Shown here: piece by piece, positions 1-7,823 of the stretch
Position numbering within the stretch: the first letter of the stretch is position 1
Layout: each line of letters starts with the position of its first letter
NCBI RefSeq assembly: GCF_001039005.1
Contig: NZ_LDWR01000029.1
Span: 124,001 to 188,000, forward strand
Reading direction: 5' to 3'
DNA: 64,000 nucleotides
Source: Burkholderia cepacia
GTDB lineage: Bacteria; Pseudomonadota; Gammaproteobacteria; Burkholderiales; Burkholderiaceae
Program-made: the position numbers and the translations under genes
The notes under the pieces: model-generated
What the model saw: the letters and a program-made list of their open reading frames with translations, nothing else
Told to the model about the DNA's origin: nothing
Databases searched by the model: none

Positions 1-2
1 AG

Positions 3-299
3 GGCAGCCGCGCGGCGGCGCCGGCCAACGCAGGTTCGGCAACGAAGCCGGTGTGCGTCGACGCGGAAGTCGACGGCAAGCGCGCGCTGTCGTACGACTG
101 CCTGAGTCAGCAGTTGAAGCCGACGGCCGAGCCGCAGGCGGGGGCATCGCAAACGGATTCGGAGCGGCTGTCGAAGCAGCCGTCGAACCGTCTCGGCACG
201 TTCAACCTGTCGACCGAGCAGAACCGCTTCGGTTCGAACTGGGGCCGTTCGGTGACGCCGCAGCGACCCGATGCGCCGGTCGCGGTGCCGCCGAAGTGA
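3..299 (+). CDS. C-terminal part of an exported-type hypothetical protein
   Basis: The reading frame is open from the first bases of the window and stops at 297-299, so the start lies upstream and only about 98 residues are seen. The visible part has a Cys-rich stretch around VCVDAEVDGKR and SYDCLSQQL, then a polar Ser/Gln/Pro-rich tail. Two cysteines about 15 residues apart suggest a disulfide in an exported protein. A GTG at 51 could act as a start, but the frame continues upstream of it and there is no ribosome site, so I treat it as internal. No function can be assigned. Confidence 0.55.
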   Translation, partial: GSRAAAPANAGSATKPVCVDAEVDGKRALSYDCLSQQLKPTAEPQAGASQTDSERLSKQPSNRLGTFNLSTEQNRFGSNWGRSVTPQRPDAPVAVPPK

Positions 300-346
300 C
301 GCAGGCGATTGCCATCGCGGCACGGGCATCGACGAGGAACAGCGAC

Positions 347-1762
347 ATGAAAGCGGGCAAGCATACGGGCCGGACGAGGGGGCTGCGGGCGATCGCGGGC
401 GGGCTCGCGTTTGCCTGCGCGTGTGCGACGGCACCGGCCGCCGAGCGGCCGGCGCAGGCGGGTGCCGCGCCGCCGACCGTCGCGCTGCCGAACTTCGCCG
501 CGCTGGTCCGGCGCGTCGGCCCGGCCGTCGTCAACATCAGCGTCACGCGCGAAGTCACGCAGATGGGCATCCAGTTGCCGCCCGGCATCGCGCCCGATCA
601 TCCGCTCGCGCCGTTTCTCGCGCGGCGCGTGATCGGCAACCGCGAGGAAGTGAGTCTCGGCTCCGGCTTCATCGTCAGCGCGGACGGCGTGATCCTGACG
701 AACCGGCACGTCGTCGGCGACGCGACCACCATCGACGTGAAGCTGACCGACAAGCGGCAGTTCAAGGGGCGCGTGATCGGCAGCGATCCCGTGTCCGATG
801 TCGCGGTGATCCGCATCGACGCGCACAACCTGCCGGTCGTTGCGACCGGCGACCCCGCGCGCACCGAAGTCGGCGACTGGGTGATGGCGATCGGTTCGCC
901 GTACGGGTTCGCGAACACGGTCACGCAGGGCATCGTCAGCGCGAAATCGCGATCGTTGCCCGGCGAGCGCGCGATTCCGTTCATCCAGACCGACGTGCCG
1001 ATCAACCCCGGCAATTCGGGCGGCCCGCTGTTCGACCTCGGCGGCCGCGTGATCGCGATCAACTCGATGATCTTCTCGAAGACGGGCGGTTATCAGGGGC
1101 TCGCGTTCGCGATTCCGATCGACATCGCGCTCGACGTGAAGGACCAGTTGCTGCGGACCGGCAAGGTCACGCGCGGCCGGCTCGGCGTGGCCGTGCAGGA
1201 AGTGAGCCAGGCGCTTGCGCGTTCGTTCGGCCTCGCGAGTCCGGACGGCGCGCTGATCACGATGGTCGAAGCGGACGGCCCGGCCGCGCACGCGGGCCTG
1301 CAGGCGGGCGACGTCGTGCTCGCGGTCGACGGCAAGCCGGTGGCCGAATCGTCGGACCTGCTCGGCACGGTCGCCGGCATGCGCGCCGGGCGGCAGGCCG
1401 ACCTGCTGGTGTGGCGCGCGGGGCGGGCGATGCACGTGGTCGCGACGGTCGGCGCGTTCGACAGCGGCACGGCATCGGCGGGCGGCGAGCAAGGGCCTGC
1501 GCGGTTCGGGCTCGCGCTGCGCGCGGCGACCGAGCAGGAACGCCAGCGGCTCGGCGTCGGCCAGGCGCTCGTCGTCGAGCAGGCGAGCGGCCAGGCCGCC
1601 CGCGCGGGTTTGCAGCCCGGCGACGTCGTGCTGTCGGTCAACGGCACGCCGGTCGCGAGTATCGGCGCGCTGATGACCGAGATCGACGCCGCGCACGGCA
1701 ACGTCGCGCTGCTCGTCCAGCGCGGCGGCACGCGGTTGTATGTGCCGATCGAAATCGGCTGA
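347..1762 (+). CDS. DegP/DegQ (HtrA)-type periplasmic serine protease with two PDZ domains
   Basis: A 471-residue HtrA-family protease that would degrade or refold misfolded envelope proteins in the periplasm. The N-terminus is a basic, then hydrophobic signal peptide ending near ATAPAAE. The trypsin-like domain carries the full catalytic triad: His121 in TNRHVVGD, Asp151 in VSDVAV and Ser224 in PGNSGGP. Two PDZ domains follow, roughly residues 275-365 and 375-465, the first with LGVAVQEV and the second with AGLQPGDVVLSVNG. The frame is open upstream to base 53, but the signal peptide fixes the start at ATG 347. The length fits MucD/DegQ rather than one-PDZ DegS. The next gene, also exported, begins 50 bases downstream and may be co-transcribed. 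Confidence 0.9.
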   Translation: MKAGKHTGRTRGLRAIAGGLAFACACATAPAAERPAQAGAAPPTVALPNFAALVRRVGPAVVNISVTREVTQMGIQLPPGIAPDHPLAPFLARRVIGNREEVSLGSGFIVSADGVILTNRHVVGDATTIDVKLTDKRQFKGRVIGSDPVSDVAVIRIDAHNLPVVATGDPARTEVGDWVMAIGSPYGFANTVTQGIVSAKSRSLPGERAIPFIQTDVPINPGNSGGPLFDLGGRVIAINSMIFSKTGGYQGLAFAIPIDIALDVKDQLLRTGKVTRGRLGVAVQEVSQALARSFGLASPDGALITMVEADGPAAHAGLQAGDVVLAVDGKPVAESSDLLGTVAGMRAGRQADLLVWRAGRAMHVVATVGAFDSGTASAGGEQGPARFGLALRAATEQERQRLGVGQALVVEQASGQAARAGLQPGDVVLSVNGTPVASIGALMTEIDAAHGNVALLVQRGGTRLYVPIEIG

Positions 1763-1812
1763 GCGGGCGCGGCAACGCGGCACATGAGCGAATCGTCGAA
1801 ACGGGAGGCGGG

Positions 1813-2292
1813 ATGAAGCGAATGCAGAAGTGGGGCGCGTCCGGGTGGCTGCGGGCGATCGCCGTCGGATATGCGCTGGTCGTGGGGGCCACGCCGGCCG
1901 TCGCGCAGACAGCCGATGTGCCGCAGACGTGGATCCGTTATGGCCAGCTTGCCGGCCAGCAGTTCCAGGCGTGGCTCGAAGCAGACGGCGATGCGGCCGA
2001 CCGGCTGCATCGTTATCTCGAGACGCGCGTGCTGAATGCGAGCGCCGATGCGCCGCCGCCCGCGATCGTCGTGCGCGCGTGGATCGGCGCGAACGGCGCC
2101 GTCACGCGCATCGAATTCGCGTCGCTCGGCGACGCCGACGCGGACGCGACGCTGCGCCAACTGCTCACGGCCGGCCCGCTCGCGGAGCCGCCACCGCCCG
2201 ACATGCTGCAGCCGCTGCGCGTGCGCCTGCGGCTCGCACCGAATCCTGACGCGGCGGCCGCCGCACCGGCGTCGGCGGTACGCACGCCGTGA
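1813..2292 (+). CDS. Exported protein resembling a TonB C-terminal domain
   Basis: 159 residues. A signal peptide (MKRMQKW, hydrophobic stretch, cut near AVAQT) is followed by a small domain with the pattern YLETRVLNAS...IVVRAWIGANGAVTRIEFASLGD...LR. That order of strands resembles the TonB/TolA C-terminal fold, where a short charged helix precedes VxVxxxIdxxGxVxxv. The tail is Ala/Pro-rich. There is no proline-rich spanning region or N-terminal anchor like that of true TonB, so this is a secreted domain, not an energy transducer. It starts 50 bases after the protease with GGGAGG upstream of ATG 1813 and is probably in the same transcript. Function unknown. Confidence 0.6.
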   Translation: MKRMQKWGASGWLRAIAVGYALVVGATPAVAQTADVPQTWIRYGQLAGQQFQAWLEADGDAADRLHRYLETRVLNASADAPPPAIVVRAWIGANGAVTRIEFASLGDADADATLRQLLTAGPLAEPPPPDMLQPLRVRLRLAPNPDAAAAAPASAVRTP

Positions 2293-2404
2293 CGCTCGGA
2301 GTCGAAAGCTGAAGCCTGGCCGATGCCGGTGGATATCGTAATAAGATATGAGGTTATTGCGTTGGCAGGACGCTGACGACCCTTTTCGTCAAAAGGAGCT
2401 ACCC

Positions 2405-2884
2405 ATGCAACTGACCCAGTTAGGCGGACATGTCGCCCAATCCGGTTTCCCCGAACGGCAGAAACATGCGCAAGCGCTGATGTTCGGCATGGCCAACATC
2501 AACGAGTACGTGTCCGCCGGCGTCTGCTACGACGCCGCGGCCTATGTCAGGTACCTGATGCGCGGCGACGCGATGATCGCGCCCGGTGCGCTGCTCGACA
2601 CGGTCGGCCAACTCTGGAAGACGCGCTTCAACTTCGAGGCCGGCGATCAGTGGGACGGGCGCGCCGCCATTCCGGCGGGAACCGCGGTCGGCTTCTCCCG
2701 GAACGGCAATGTCTTTCATGCGGCGATCGCGGTCGGCGGCAGCCGGATCCGGGCGGTGAATGGCGGCCGTCTGGGCAGCGGATGGATGTATGCGGTCGAT
2801 CTTGCACGGGAACTCGCGCCGGATGCGGCCGGCGGCTTCACGTACGACCGCGCGAACATCCGGGTTCACCTGTCGCGCCTGTAG
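2405..2884 (+). CDS. Hypothetical protein with Cys/His pattern like an NlpC/P60-type cysteine peptidase
   Basis: 159 residues; ATG 2405 is chosen because AAAAGGAGCT lies just upstream, whereas the ATG at 2348 has no ribosome site. Visible blocks are a Cys in AGVCYDAAAYVRYLM at the start of a helix, a central AIPAGTAVGFSRNG strand turn, a His in NVFHAAIAVGG, and AVNGGRLGSGWMYAVDL. A Cys at a helix start and a His opening a strand before a glycine turn is the layout of papain-like amidases such as NlpC/P60 or toxin-type hydrolases. There is no signal peptide, so it acts in the cytoplasm or is exported by a dedicated system. This assignment rests on pattern only. Confidence 0.5.
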   Translation: MQLTQLGGHVAQSGFPERQKHAQALMFGMANINEYVSAGVCYDAAAYVRYLMRGDAMIAPGALLDTVGQLWKTRFNFEAGDQWDGRAAIPAGTAVGFSRNGNVFHAAIAVGGSRIRAVNGGRLGSGWMYAVDLARELAPDAAGGFTYDRANIRVHLSRL

Positions 2885-3171
2885 GCAACCCGGCATCGAA
2901 TACCGCGCCGGCCGCCATCCTGCGGCCGCTCGCGGCGCGCACGGACCGCGCGGCGGTTTCCCGCCGTTCGGCGATATCCGCATGGCGTCGCGCCGTCCAT
3001 CGCTGCTATCCTCTCGACCGTGAATGACGCTTCATGGGGTCGCGGATGCGCATGCTGCGTCGCGGTGATGCGCGGGGTGCGAGCGCTGCGTGCGCACTGA
3101 GGTAGCATGACTGAATATCCACGATGATCCATGGCCTGTTTCGTGATTGATTTCCTTCCGTCCATGTCCAC

Positions 3172-4065
3172 ATGGTCAAGACAACGATGAGCGGCGCTCC
3201 CGAATCTGCCTCGCCCGGCGACGACGAATCGTCCGGCGGTGCGTCGTCCTATCTGGTGCCGGGGCTCGAACGCGGGCTGCGGATTCTCGCCGAATTTTCC
3301 GCGCGCGAGCCCGTGCTCGGCGCGCCCGAATTGTCCAAGCGCATCGGCATTCCGCGCACGACCACGTTCCGTCTGCTGCAGACGCTCGAGGCGCTCGGTT
3401 TTCTCGAGCGCGTGAACGGCGACCGCTATTTCCGGCTCGGCGTCGGCGTGCTGCGGCTCGGCTTCGAATACCTGAACTCGCTCGAACTGACCGATCTCGG
3501 CGCGCCCGTGCTCGAACGGCTGCGCGATTCCACGGGCTTCTCGACGCACCTGCTGATCCGCGACCAGCGCGATGTCGTGTTCGTCGCGAAGGCACAGAGC
3601 AACACATCGATGTTCGGCTCGGTGAAGGTGCATGTCGGCACGCGCTTGCCCGCGCATGCGACCGTGCACGGTCATGTGCTGATGGGCGACCTGACGCGCG
3701 ACGCGCTGCGCCAGCTCTATCCGGAAAAGCGGCTCGAACAGTTCACCGAGCGCACGCCGGGCACCGTCGACGAACTGTACGAACGCGTGCGTCAGTACGC
3801 GCGGCTCGGCTACGCGGTCAGCGAGGCGGCATTCGAGAGCGGCATTTCGGCTGTCACGGCGCCGGTGCGCGATCATTCGGGCTCGATCGTCGCGGCGATC
3901 ACCGCGACGGTGCCGCGCTCGGAGATCGGCGAGGCCGGCGAGAAGGAGCGGCTCGTCGAAGCCGTGTGCGGCGCGGCGGTCGACCTGTCGCAGCGGCTGA
4001 ACTATCGTCCGCTCGAAAGCGATCCGACCTTCGCGCACGCGCGCCACAAGGTCGCGATGTTCTGA
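3172..4065 (+). CDS. IclR-family transcriptional regulator (first of two paralogues)
   Basis: 297 residues. After a polar leader of about 25 residues the winged helix-turn-helix runs from VPGLERGLRILAEFS through IPRTTTFRLLQTLE (residues 27-85), and the effector-binding IclR domain follows, with GTRLPAHATVHGHVLMGDL and the C-terminal ESGISAVTAPVRDHSGSIVAAI signature. It is very close in sequence to the regulator at 10055, including at DNA level, pointing to a duplication. It sits upstream of the porin and on the opposite side of it from the catabolic operon. ATG 3187 is an alternative start. It is a candidate repressor of the porin and operon through the TGTTCC-N6-GGAACA sites, or a partner of the second copy. 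Confidence 0.9.
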   Translation: MVKTTMSGAPESASPGDDESSGGASSYLVPGLERGLRILAEFSAREPVLGAPELSKRIGIPRTTTFRLLQTLEALGFLERVNGDRYFRLGVGVLRLGFEYLNSLELTDLGAPVLERLRDSTGFSTHLLIRDQRDVVFVAKAQSNTSMFGSVKVHVGTRLPAHATVHGHVLMGDLTRDALRQLYPEKRLEQFTERTPGTVDELYERVRQYARLGYAVSEAAFESGISAVTAPVRDHSGSIVAAITATVPRSEIGEAGEKERLVEAVCGAAVDLSQRLNYRPLESDPTFAHARHKVAMF

Positions 4066-4102
4066 CCGTGCCGATGCGCGGCCGGCCGGGCCGCCGTCGT
4101 GC

Positions 4103-4405
4103 TCACGCGCCCGGTGCGGGCAGGCCGTGCACGAGCAGCGCGAGCGTGTCCGCGCCCGCCTGGCGATCCACGGAAATCGCCTGGTACTCCGGCGACTCGA
4201 TGAACCGGCGCGCTGCTGCTTCGTCGGGAAACGACATCAGCACCACCTTGTTCCGGTCCCATTCCCCCTCGAGCGTCACCGGCGCGTCGTCAGCCGCGAG
4301 CAGGCGGCCGTCGAACCTGCGGAATACATCCATGAAGCGCGCCTGATACCGGTCGTATGCGTCGCGCTGCGTGAAGCGAAGTTGCGCCAGCAAGTAGACG
4401 GCCAC
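4103..4405 (-). CDS. DUF1330 family protein
   Basis: 100 residues with the DUF1330 layout of a ferredoxin-like dimeric alpha/beta barrel: YLLAQLRFTQRDAYDRYQ at the start, FDGRLLAADDAPVTLEGEW in the middle and VVLMSFPDEAAARRFIESPEYQ near the end. Relatives are small cytoplasmic proteins of unknown biochemical role. It reads opposite to the IclR gene and ends 37 bases after that gene's stop (convergent). Its start is 136 bases beyond the porin stop, past a terminator, so it is probably transcribed on its own. Confidence 0.85.
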   Translation of the reverse strand: MAVYLLAQLRFTQRDAYDRYQARFMDVFRRFDGRLLAADDAPVTLEGEWDRNKVVLMSFPDEAAARRFIESPEYQAISVDRQAGADTLALLVHGLPAPGA

Positions 4406-4475
4406 GGTCGTCTCCGTTCGTCGGAATCCGCCGATGCTACCCGTTGCCGGCGCGACGCGGACGGCCTCGCCAAAG

Positions 4476-4506
4476 AAAACAGCGGCCCGCGGGCCGCTGT
4501 TTTTTC
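4476..4506 (-). terminator. Hairpin terminator after the porin gene
   Basis: AACAGCGGCCCG at 4479-4490 pairs perfectly with CGGGCCGCTGTT at 4491-4502. The plus strand continues in T residues to 4505 and the minus strand has TTTCTTT beyond the stem. It lies 36 bases past the porin stop and could work in both directions. Confidence 0.8.
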
Positions 4507-4541
4507 ATCTCGGGCGCCGAACGCCCGATGCGTGAACCTGC

Positions 4542-5621
4542 TCAGAACGAGTGGTGGATCCCGGTCAGCACGATCACCTGGTTCGCGGTGCTCGACACGC
4601 CGGCCGTGAAGAACGCGGCTTTCGCACCGCCCGAACCGTGTTCGACCAGCACGTTCGCATAAAGCTGCGTGCGCTTCGACAGCGCATAGATGTCGCCGAG
4701 CTCGAGCTGCGTCCAGCGGCGGCCGGCCAGCGTCGTGGTCGCCGCGCCGCCCGCGATCGTGTTGAACGCGCTGCTGCGGTAGTTCACGCCCGCGTCGTAG
4801 CTCTGGAACGTGTCCGAAAAACCGTTCGACTGCATCTTCGTGCGCGTGTAGAGGCCGTGCACGAGGAAGTCGCCGAACTGGTAGGACGCGCCCGCGCCGA
4901 TGTTCTCGACCTTGTTCGCGGTGTAGCCGTTCGCGGTGTTCTGCCCCTGGAACGACGTGATGCCGGTCTGGCTGATCAGGATCGAGCGGTCGTGCTCGTT
5001 CGAGTAGACGGCCGACGCCTTGAACGGCCCGTTCGCATAGTTCAGCGCGACGCCGACCGACTTGCCGGTCGAGAAGTTCGTCGTGTTGCCGAGCGCCATC
5101 GTTGCCGCGGCGGAGAAGCCCGCGTAGCTCGGCGAGCGGTATTTGACCGCGTTGTTGTACGGCACGTTGCCGGTCGCGGCGAGCCCGTCGATGTTGCCGG
5201 GGTGGAACGCGTACCAGCTCATTGCGAGGTAGGCCGTGCTGAGCGGATCCAGATAGTCGAACGACAGCGGGGTCTGGCGGCCGAGCGTCAGCGTGCCGTA
5301 GCGCTCCGAACTGAGGCCGACGAACGCCGCGCGGTTCCAGATCGTGTTCGCGGTCGCGAACTGGCCGTTGTTCGTATAGAAGCCGTCTTCGAGCTGGAAG
5401 ATCGCCGACAGGCCGTCGCCGAGGTCTTCCTTGCCCTTCAGGCCCCACCGATCGGGCTGCGTGTTGCCCTGGATCATCGCCCACTTCGCATGGCCGCCGA
5501 CGTTGTTCACGTACGCGACGCCCGCATCCATGCTGCCGTACAGCACCACGCTGCTCTGCGCCCACGCGCCGGACACGGCGCCCAATCCGATGACTGCTGC
5601 TGCTACCGCATGCTTGACCAT
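4542..5621 (-). CDS. Gram-negative porin (Porin_4 / OmpC-like trimeric type)
   Basis: 359 residues. MVKHAVAAAVIGLGAVSGAWAQ is a classic signal peptide and the mature protein begins SSVVLYGSMDAGVAY, the standard opening of Burkholderia-type porins. It has GGHAKWAMIQGN and RWGLKGKEDLGDGLSAIFQLE near the start, alternating beta-strand sequence throughout, and ends in IHHSF with the C-terminal Phe recognised by the Bam machinery. The frame extends to 5729, but AGGAGATC before ATG 5621 and the signal peptide decide the start. It is divergent from the aromatic operon and has its own copy of the same operator, so it probably admits that pathway's substrate through the outer membrane. Confidence 0.93.
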   Translation of the reverse strand: MVKHAVAAAVIGLGAVSGAWAQSSVVLYGSMDAGVAYVNNVGGHAKWAMIQGNTQPDRWGLKGKEDLGDGLSAIFQLEDGFYTNNGQFATANTIWNRAAFVGLSSERYGTLTLGRQTPLSFDYLDPLSTAYLAMSWYAFHPGNIDGLAATGNVPYNNAVKYRSPSYAGFSAAATMALGNTTNFSTGKSVGVALNYANGPFKASAVYSNEHDRSILISQTGITSFQGQNTANGYTANKVENIGAGASYQFGDFLVHGLYTRTKMQSNGFSDTFQSYDAGVNYRSSAFNTIAGGAATTTLAGRRWTQLELGDIYALSKRTQLYANVLVEHGSGGAKAAFFTAGVSSTANQVIVLTGIHHSF

Positions 5622-5721
5622 TTGATCTCCTGACTCTCCAACCTGATGAAAACGTGCCGTGGCGGCATGCGCGGTGACGGCCGGCCGTCGCGCGTGTTCC
5701 ACCGCCGGGTGGGCATTCGTA

Positions 5722-5739
5722 TGTTCCATATAAGGAACA
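5722..5739. promoter_or_regulatory. Palindromic operator TGTTCC-N6-GGAACA (porin side)
   Basis: Perfect 6-base arms TGTTCC and GGAACA around ATATAA. It lies about 100 bases before the porin start and just downstream of the predicted porin transcription start. The identical arms recur at 6007-6024. Probably an IclR-family binding site; that is inferred from the neighbouring regulators. Confidence 0.75.
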
Positions 5740-5759
5740 GTGTGCCTCTGATGGAATGG

Positions 5760-5787
5760 AGTATAGAGGTGTCATGCGCGTGATCAA
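5760..5787 (-). promoter_or_regulatory. Predicted sigma-70 promoter for the porin
   Basis: On the minus strand, TTGATC (5782-5787) and TATACT (5760-5765) are separated by 16 bases. A start near 5753 would put the operator at 5722-5739 at about +14 to +31, a position suited to repression. Confidence 0.55.
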
Positions 5788-5961
5788 AAATAAATTTTTC
5801 GGGACGGATGGGTTCCCGGACGCTGCCCGACACCGGTGCGCGACGCCCGCAAAAATGGCATAACTCCCCGTCACACAACACAAATTTACATTTGATAGGG
5901 TAGGCGGAAGCAATGGTCGACCCGGCGGTCGGTGTTTTCCCTAGGGCATGCAGCTTTTTGT
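5788..5961. other. Central part of the porin/operon intergenic region
   Basis: The whole interval between the porin start (5621) and the first operon gene (6068) is 446 bases without a gene, with lower GC than its flanks. Apart from the two promoters and two operators listed separately, I see no ORF, repeat or hairpin of note in this central stretch. Confidence 0.5.
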
Positions 5962-5989
5962 TTTACTCGTGGAAAGTCGCTCCTATAAT
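5962..5989 (+). promoter_or_regulatory. Predicted sigma-70 promoter for the catabolic operon
   Basis: TTTACT (5962-5967), a 16-base spacer and a perfect TATAAT (5984-5989). The predicted start near 5996 places the second palindrome at about +11 to +28. Confidence 0.65.
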
Positions 5990-6006
5990 CACCATCCATA
6001 AACTGA

Positions 6007-6024
6007 TGTTCCTAATATGGAACA
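6007..6024. promoter_or_regulatory. Palindromic operator TGTTCC-N6-GGAACA (operon side)
   Basis: Same perfect arms as at 5722-5739, here around TAATAT, 43 bases before the ATG of the Rieske ferredoxin gene and just after the predicted +1. Two identical 6+6 arms with the same 6-base spacing in one divergent region indicate one shared regulator. Confidence 0.78.
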
Positions 6025-6067
6025 AAAGAGAAGCAAACCGAGAGTCGATCAGAAGGAAGGGTGTGAG

Positions 6068-6385
6068 ATGTCTGAACAATGGATTTGCGCCGGACACGCC
6101 GGCGCGCTGTCGGAAGACACGCCGATCGAGTTCAAGCGGACCGACGGCGTCGAAATCGGGATCTACCGCGTCGGCGACGACGTGTATGCGCTCGAGAACG
6201 TGTGCCCGCATGCATACGCGCTGCTCACGCAGGGGTTCGTCGACGAAGGCACGGTCGAATGCCCGCTGCACGAGGCCGTGTTCGACATCAAGACGGGCGA
6301 ATGCCTGAAGGGTCCGGGCGGACGCGCGCTGAAGCAGTACACGGTGCGCCTCGCCGGCGAGGAAATCCAGATCAAGGTGGAATGA
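6068..6385 (+). CDS. Rieske-type [2Fe-2S] ferredoxin of an aromatic oxygenase
   Basis: 105 residues with a single Rieske domain. The cluster ligands are Cys46 and His48 in CPHAYAL and Cys65 and His68 in CPLHEAVFD, spaced as in bacterial Rieske ferredoxins of three-component dioxygenases. It would carry electrons in the cytoplasm from the FAD reductase (16715-17959) to the oxygenase (6753-7823). The frame opens at 6017, inside the operator, so ATG 6068 preceded by GAAGGAAGGG is the start. It is the first gene of the operon, and the next gene begins one base after its stop. Confidence 0.93.
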   Translation: MSEQWICAGHAGALSEDTPIEFKRTDGVEIGIYRVGDDVYALENVCPHAYALLTQGFVDEGTVECPLHEAVFDIKTGECLKGPGGRALKQYTVRLAGEEIQIKVE

Positions 6386-6386
6386 C

Positions 6387-6698
6387 ATGAAAGAAGCGAC
6401 CGTCAACTTCAATCCCTTCCTGAAGCCGTGGGTGGCGCCGCAGCCGAACAACGTCGCGGGCAAGGGGCAGATCGAGATCCCCGGTCAGGTCGAGAACCGG
6501 ATCTGGCAGAACCGCAAGGCCGAGCCGACCCAGTACGAGAACGACCTCGGCGACGCGCTCGAACGCGTGTTCGAAGCCGGCGCGACCGAGCTGGACGATG
6601 TCGTCGCGGGCCTGAACCGCATCGGTTTCCGCGCGCCGGACGGCACGACGTGGACCCCCGAGCGCTTCCGCGCCGAACTGGCCTCGCTCGCGGAATGA
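6387..6698 (+). CDS. Recombinase-like helix-turn-helix domain protein
   Basis: 103 residues. The N-terminal half (FNPFLKPWVAPQPNN, IWQNRKAEPTQYENDLGDALERVFEAGA) is not familiar. The C-terminal half, ELDDVVAGLNRIGFRAPDGTTWTPERFRAELA, reads like the short domain of serine recombinases that has GIxTPxGxxWTxxsVxxiL. There is no catalytic recombinase domain. Proteins of this size annotated as recombinase-like occur inside oxygenase operons, but I know of no demonstrated role. It starts one base after the ferredoxin stop and precedes the oxygenase gene, so it could be a small structural partner or regulator. Possible roles include an assembly factor for the Rieske system. Confidence 0.75.
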   Translation: MKEATVNFNPFLKPWVAPQPNNVAGKGQIEIPGQVENRIWQNRKAEPTQYENDLGDALERVFEAGATELDDVVAGLNRIGFRAPDGTTWTPERFRAELASLAE

Positions 6699-6752
6699 CC
6701 GCGCCGAGCGCGTGACCGCCGACCCGACGACAACCGCATCCGGAGCACACTG

Positions 6753-7823
6753 ATGACGTCCCCCGTACAACACGCAGTCCAACACGACCCGGTCCGTGAC
6801 TATCTCGACCGCGGCATCAAGAACTACTGGTATCCCGTCGCGCCGAGCTGGCAGGTGTCGAATGCGCCCGTCGGCCTCACGCGCCTGTCCGAGCAGATCG
6901 TGCTGTGGCGCGATCACGAGGGCAAGGTCCACGCGCTGGAAGATCGCTGTCCGCACCGCGGCGCGCGCCTGTCGCTCGGCTGGAACCTCGGCGGCAACAT
7001 CGCCTGCTGGTATCACGGCATCGAAGTCGACGGCGGCGGCACGGTCAACCGTGTGCCGGCCGTGTCGAACTGTCCGCTCGAAGGCACGACGTGCGTGAAG
7101 TCGTATCCGGTCGAAGAGAAGGCCGGCGCGATCTTCCTGTGGTTCGGCGACGAAGCGCACGGCGAGCCGGCACCGCTGAACCTGCCCGAGGAACTGGTCG
7201 CCGACGAATACGCGCACTTCCTGTGCGTGTCGAACTGGAAGTGCAATTACCAGTACGCGATCGACAACGTGATGGACCCGATGCACGGCGCGTACCTGCA
7301 TGCGACGTCGCACTCGATGGCCGAAGGCGACAAGCAGGCCGACATGCGCGTGCGCAAGACGGAAACGGGCCTGATGTTCGAGAAGATCGGCCAGCGCGAC
7401 GTGAATTTCGACTGGGTCGAGCTCGGCGAAACGGGCTGCCTGTGGATGCGCCTCGCGATTCCGTACAAGCAGAAGTTCGGCCCGGGCGGCAACTTCGGGA
7501 TCATCGGCTTCGCGACGCCGGTCGACGGCGACAACTGCCAGGTCTACTTCTGGCGCACGCGCAAGGTCGACGGCTGGCAGCGCGACGTGTGGCGCTTCAT
7601 GTACCGCAACCGCCTCGAAGGCCTGCACTGGGACGTGCTCGAGCAGGACCGCTACGTCCTCGAAAGCCTCGCGCCGCAGGCACGCGATCACGAATACCTG
7701 TACCAGCACGACATCGGCGTCACGCGGGTGCGCCGGATGCTGCGCCAACGCGCGCAGGAACACCTGTCCGCGCTCGACGCGCATCGCGCGGCGCAGGCCG
7801 CTTCGGAGCCCGCGAATGGCTGA
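6753..7823 (+). CDS. Rieske non-haem iron aromatic ring-hydroxylating oxygenase, alpha subunit
   Basis: 356 residues, the length of the VanA/phthalate/carbazole-type oxygenases that work as homotrimers of alpha subunits, and no beta subunit gene is present. The Rieske centre has Cys66 and His68 (CPHRGARL) and Cys85 and His88 (CWYHG). The mononuclear iron site is Asp175 with His178 and His183 in DNVMDPMHGAYLH, plus a C-terminal acidic residue in HWDVLEQDRY. It would insert oxygen into an aromatic ring using electrons from the ferredoxin and reductase of the same operon. The substrate cannot be read from the sequence. Its stop overlaps the next start by 8 bases, so translation is coupled. Confidence 0.93.
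   Translation: MTSPVQHAVQHDPVRDYLDRGIKNYWYPVAPSWQVSNAPVGLTRLSEQIVLWRDHEGKVHALEDRCPHRGARLSLGWNLGGNIACWYHGIEVDGGGTVNRVPAVSNCPLEGTTCVKSYPVEEKAGAIFLWFGDEAHGEPAPLNLPEELVADEYAHFLCVSNWKCNYQYAIDNVMDPMHGAYLHATSHSMAEGDKQADMRVRKTETGLMFEKIGQRDVNFDWVELGETGCLWMRLAIPYKQKFGPGGNFGIIGFATPVDGDNCQVYFWRTRKVDGWQRDVWRFMYRNRLEGLHWDVLEQDRYVLESLAPQARDHEYLYQHDIGVTRVRRMLRQRAQEHLSALDAHRAAQAASEPANG

Noticed and set aside
271..2292. A 673-codon frame covering the protease
   Set aside because: Only its last 159 codons (from ATG 1813) resemble a protein; the rest is the out-of-frame, Arg-rich reading of the protease gene.
2333..2349. Short inverted repeat ATATC-N7-GATAT before the gene at 2405
   Set aside because: Five-base AT-rich arms are too short to separate from chance.
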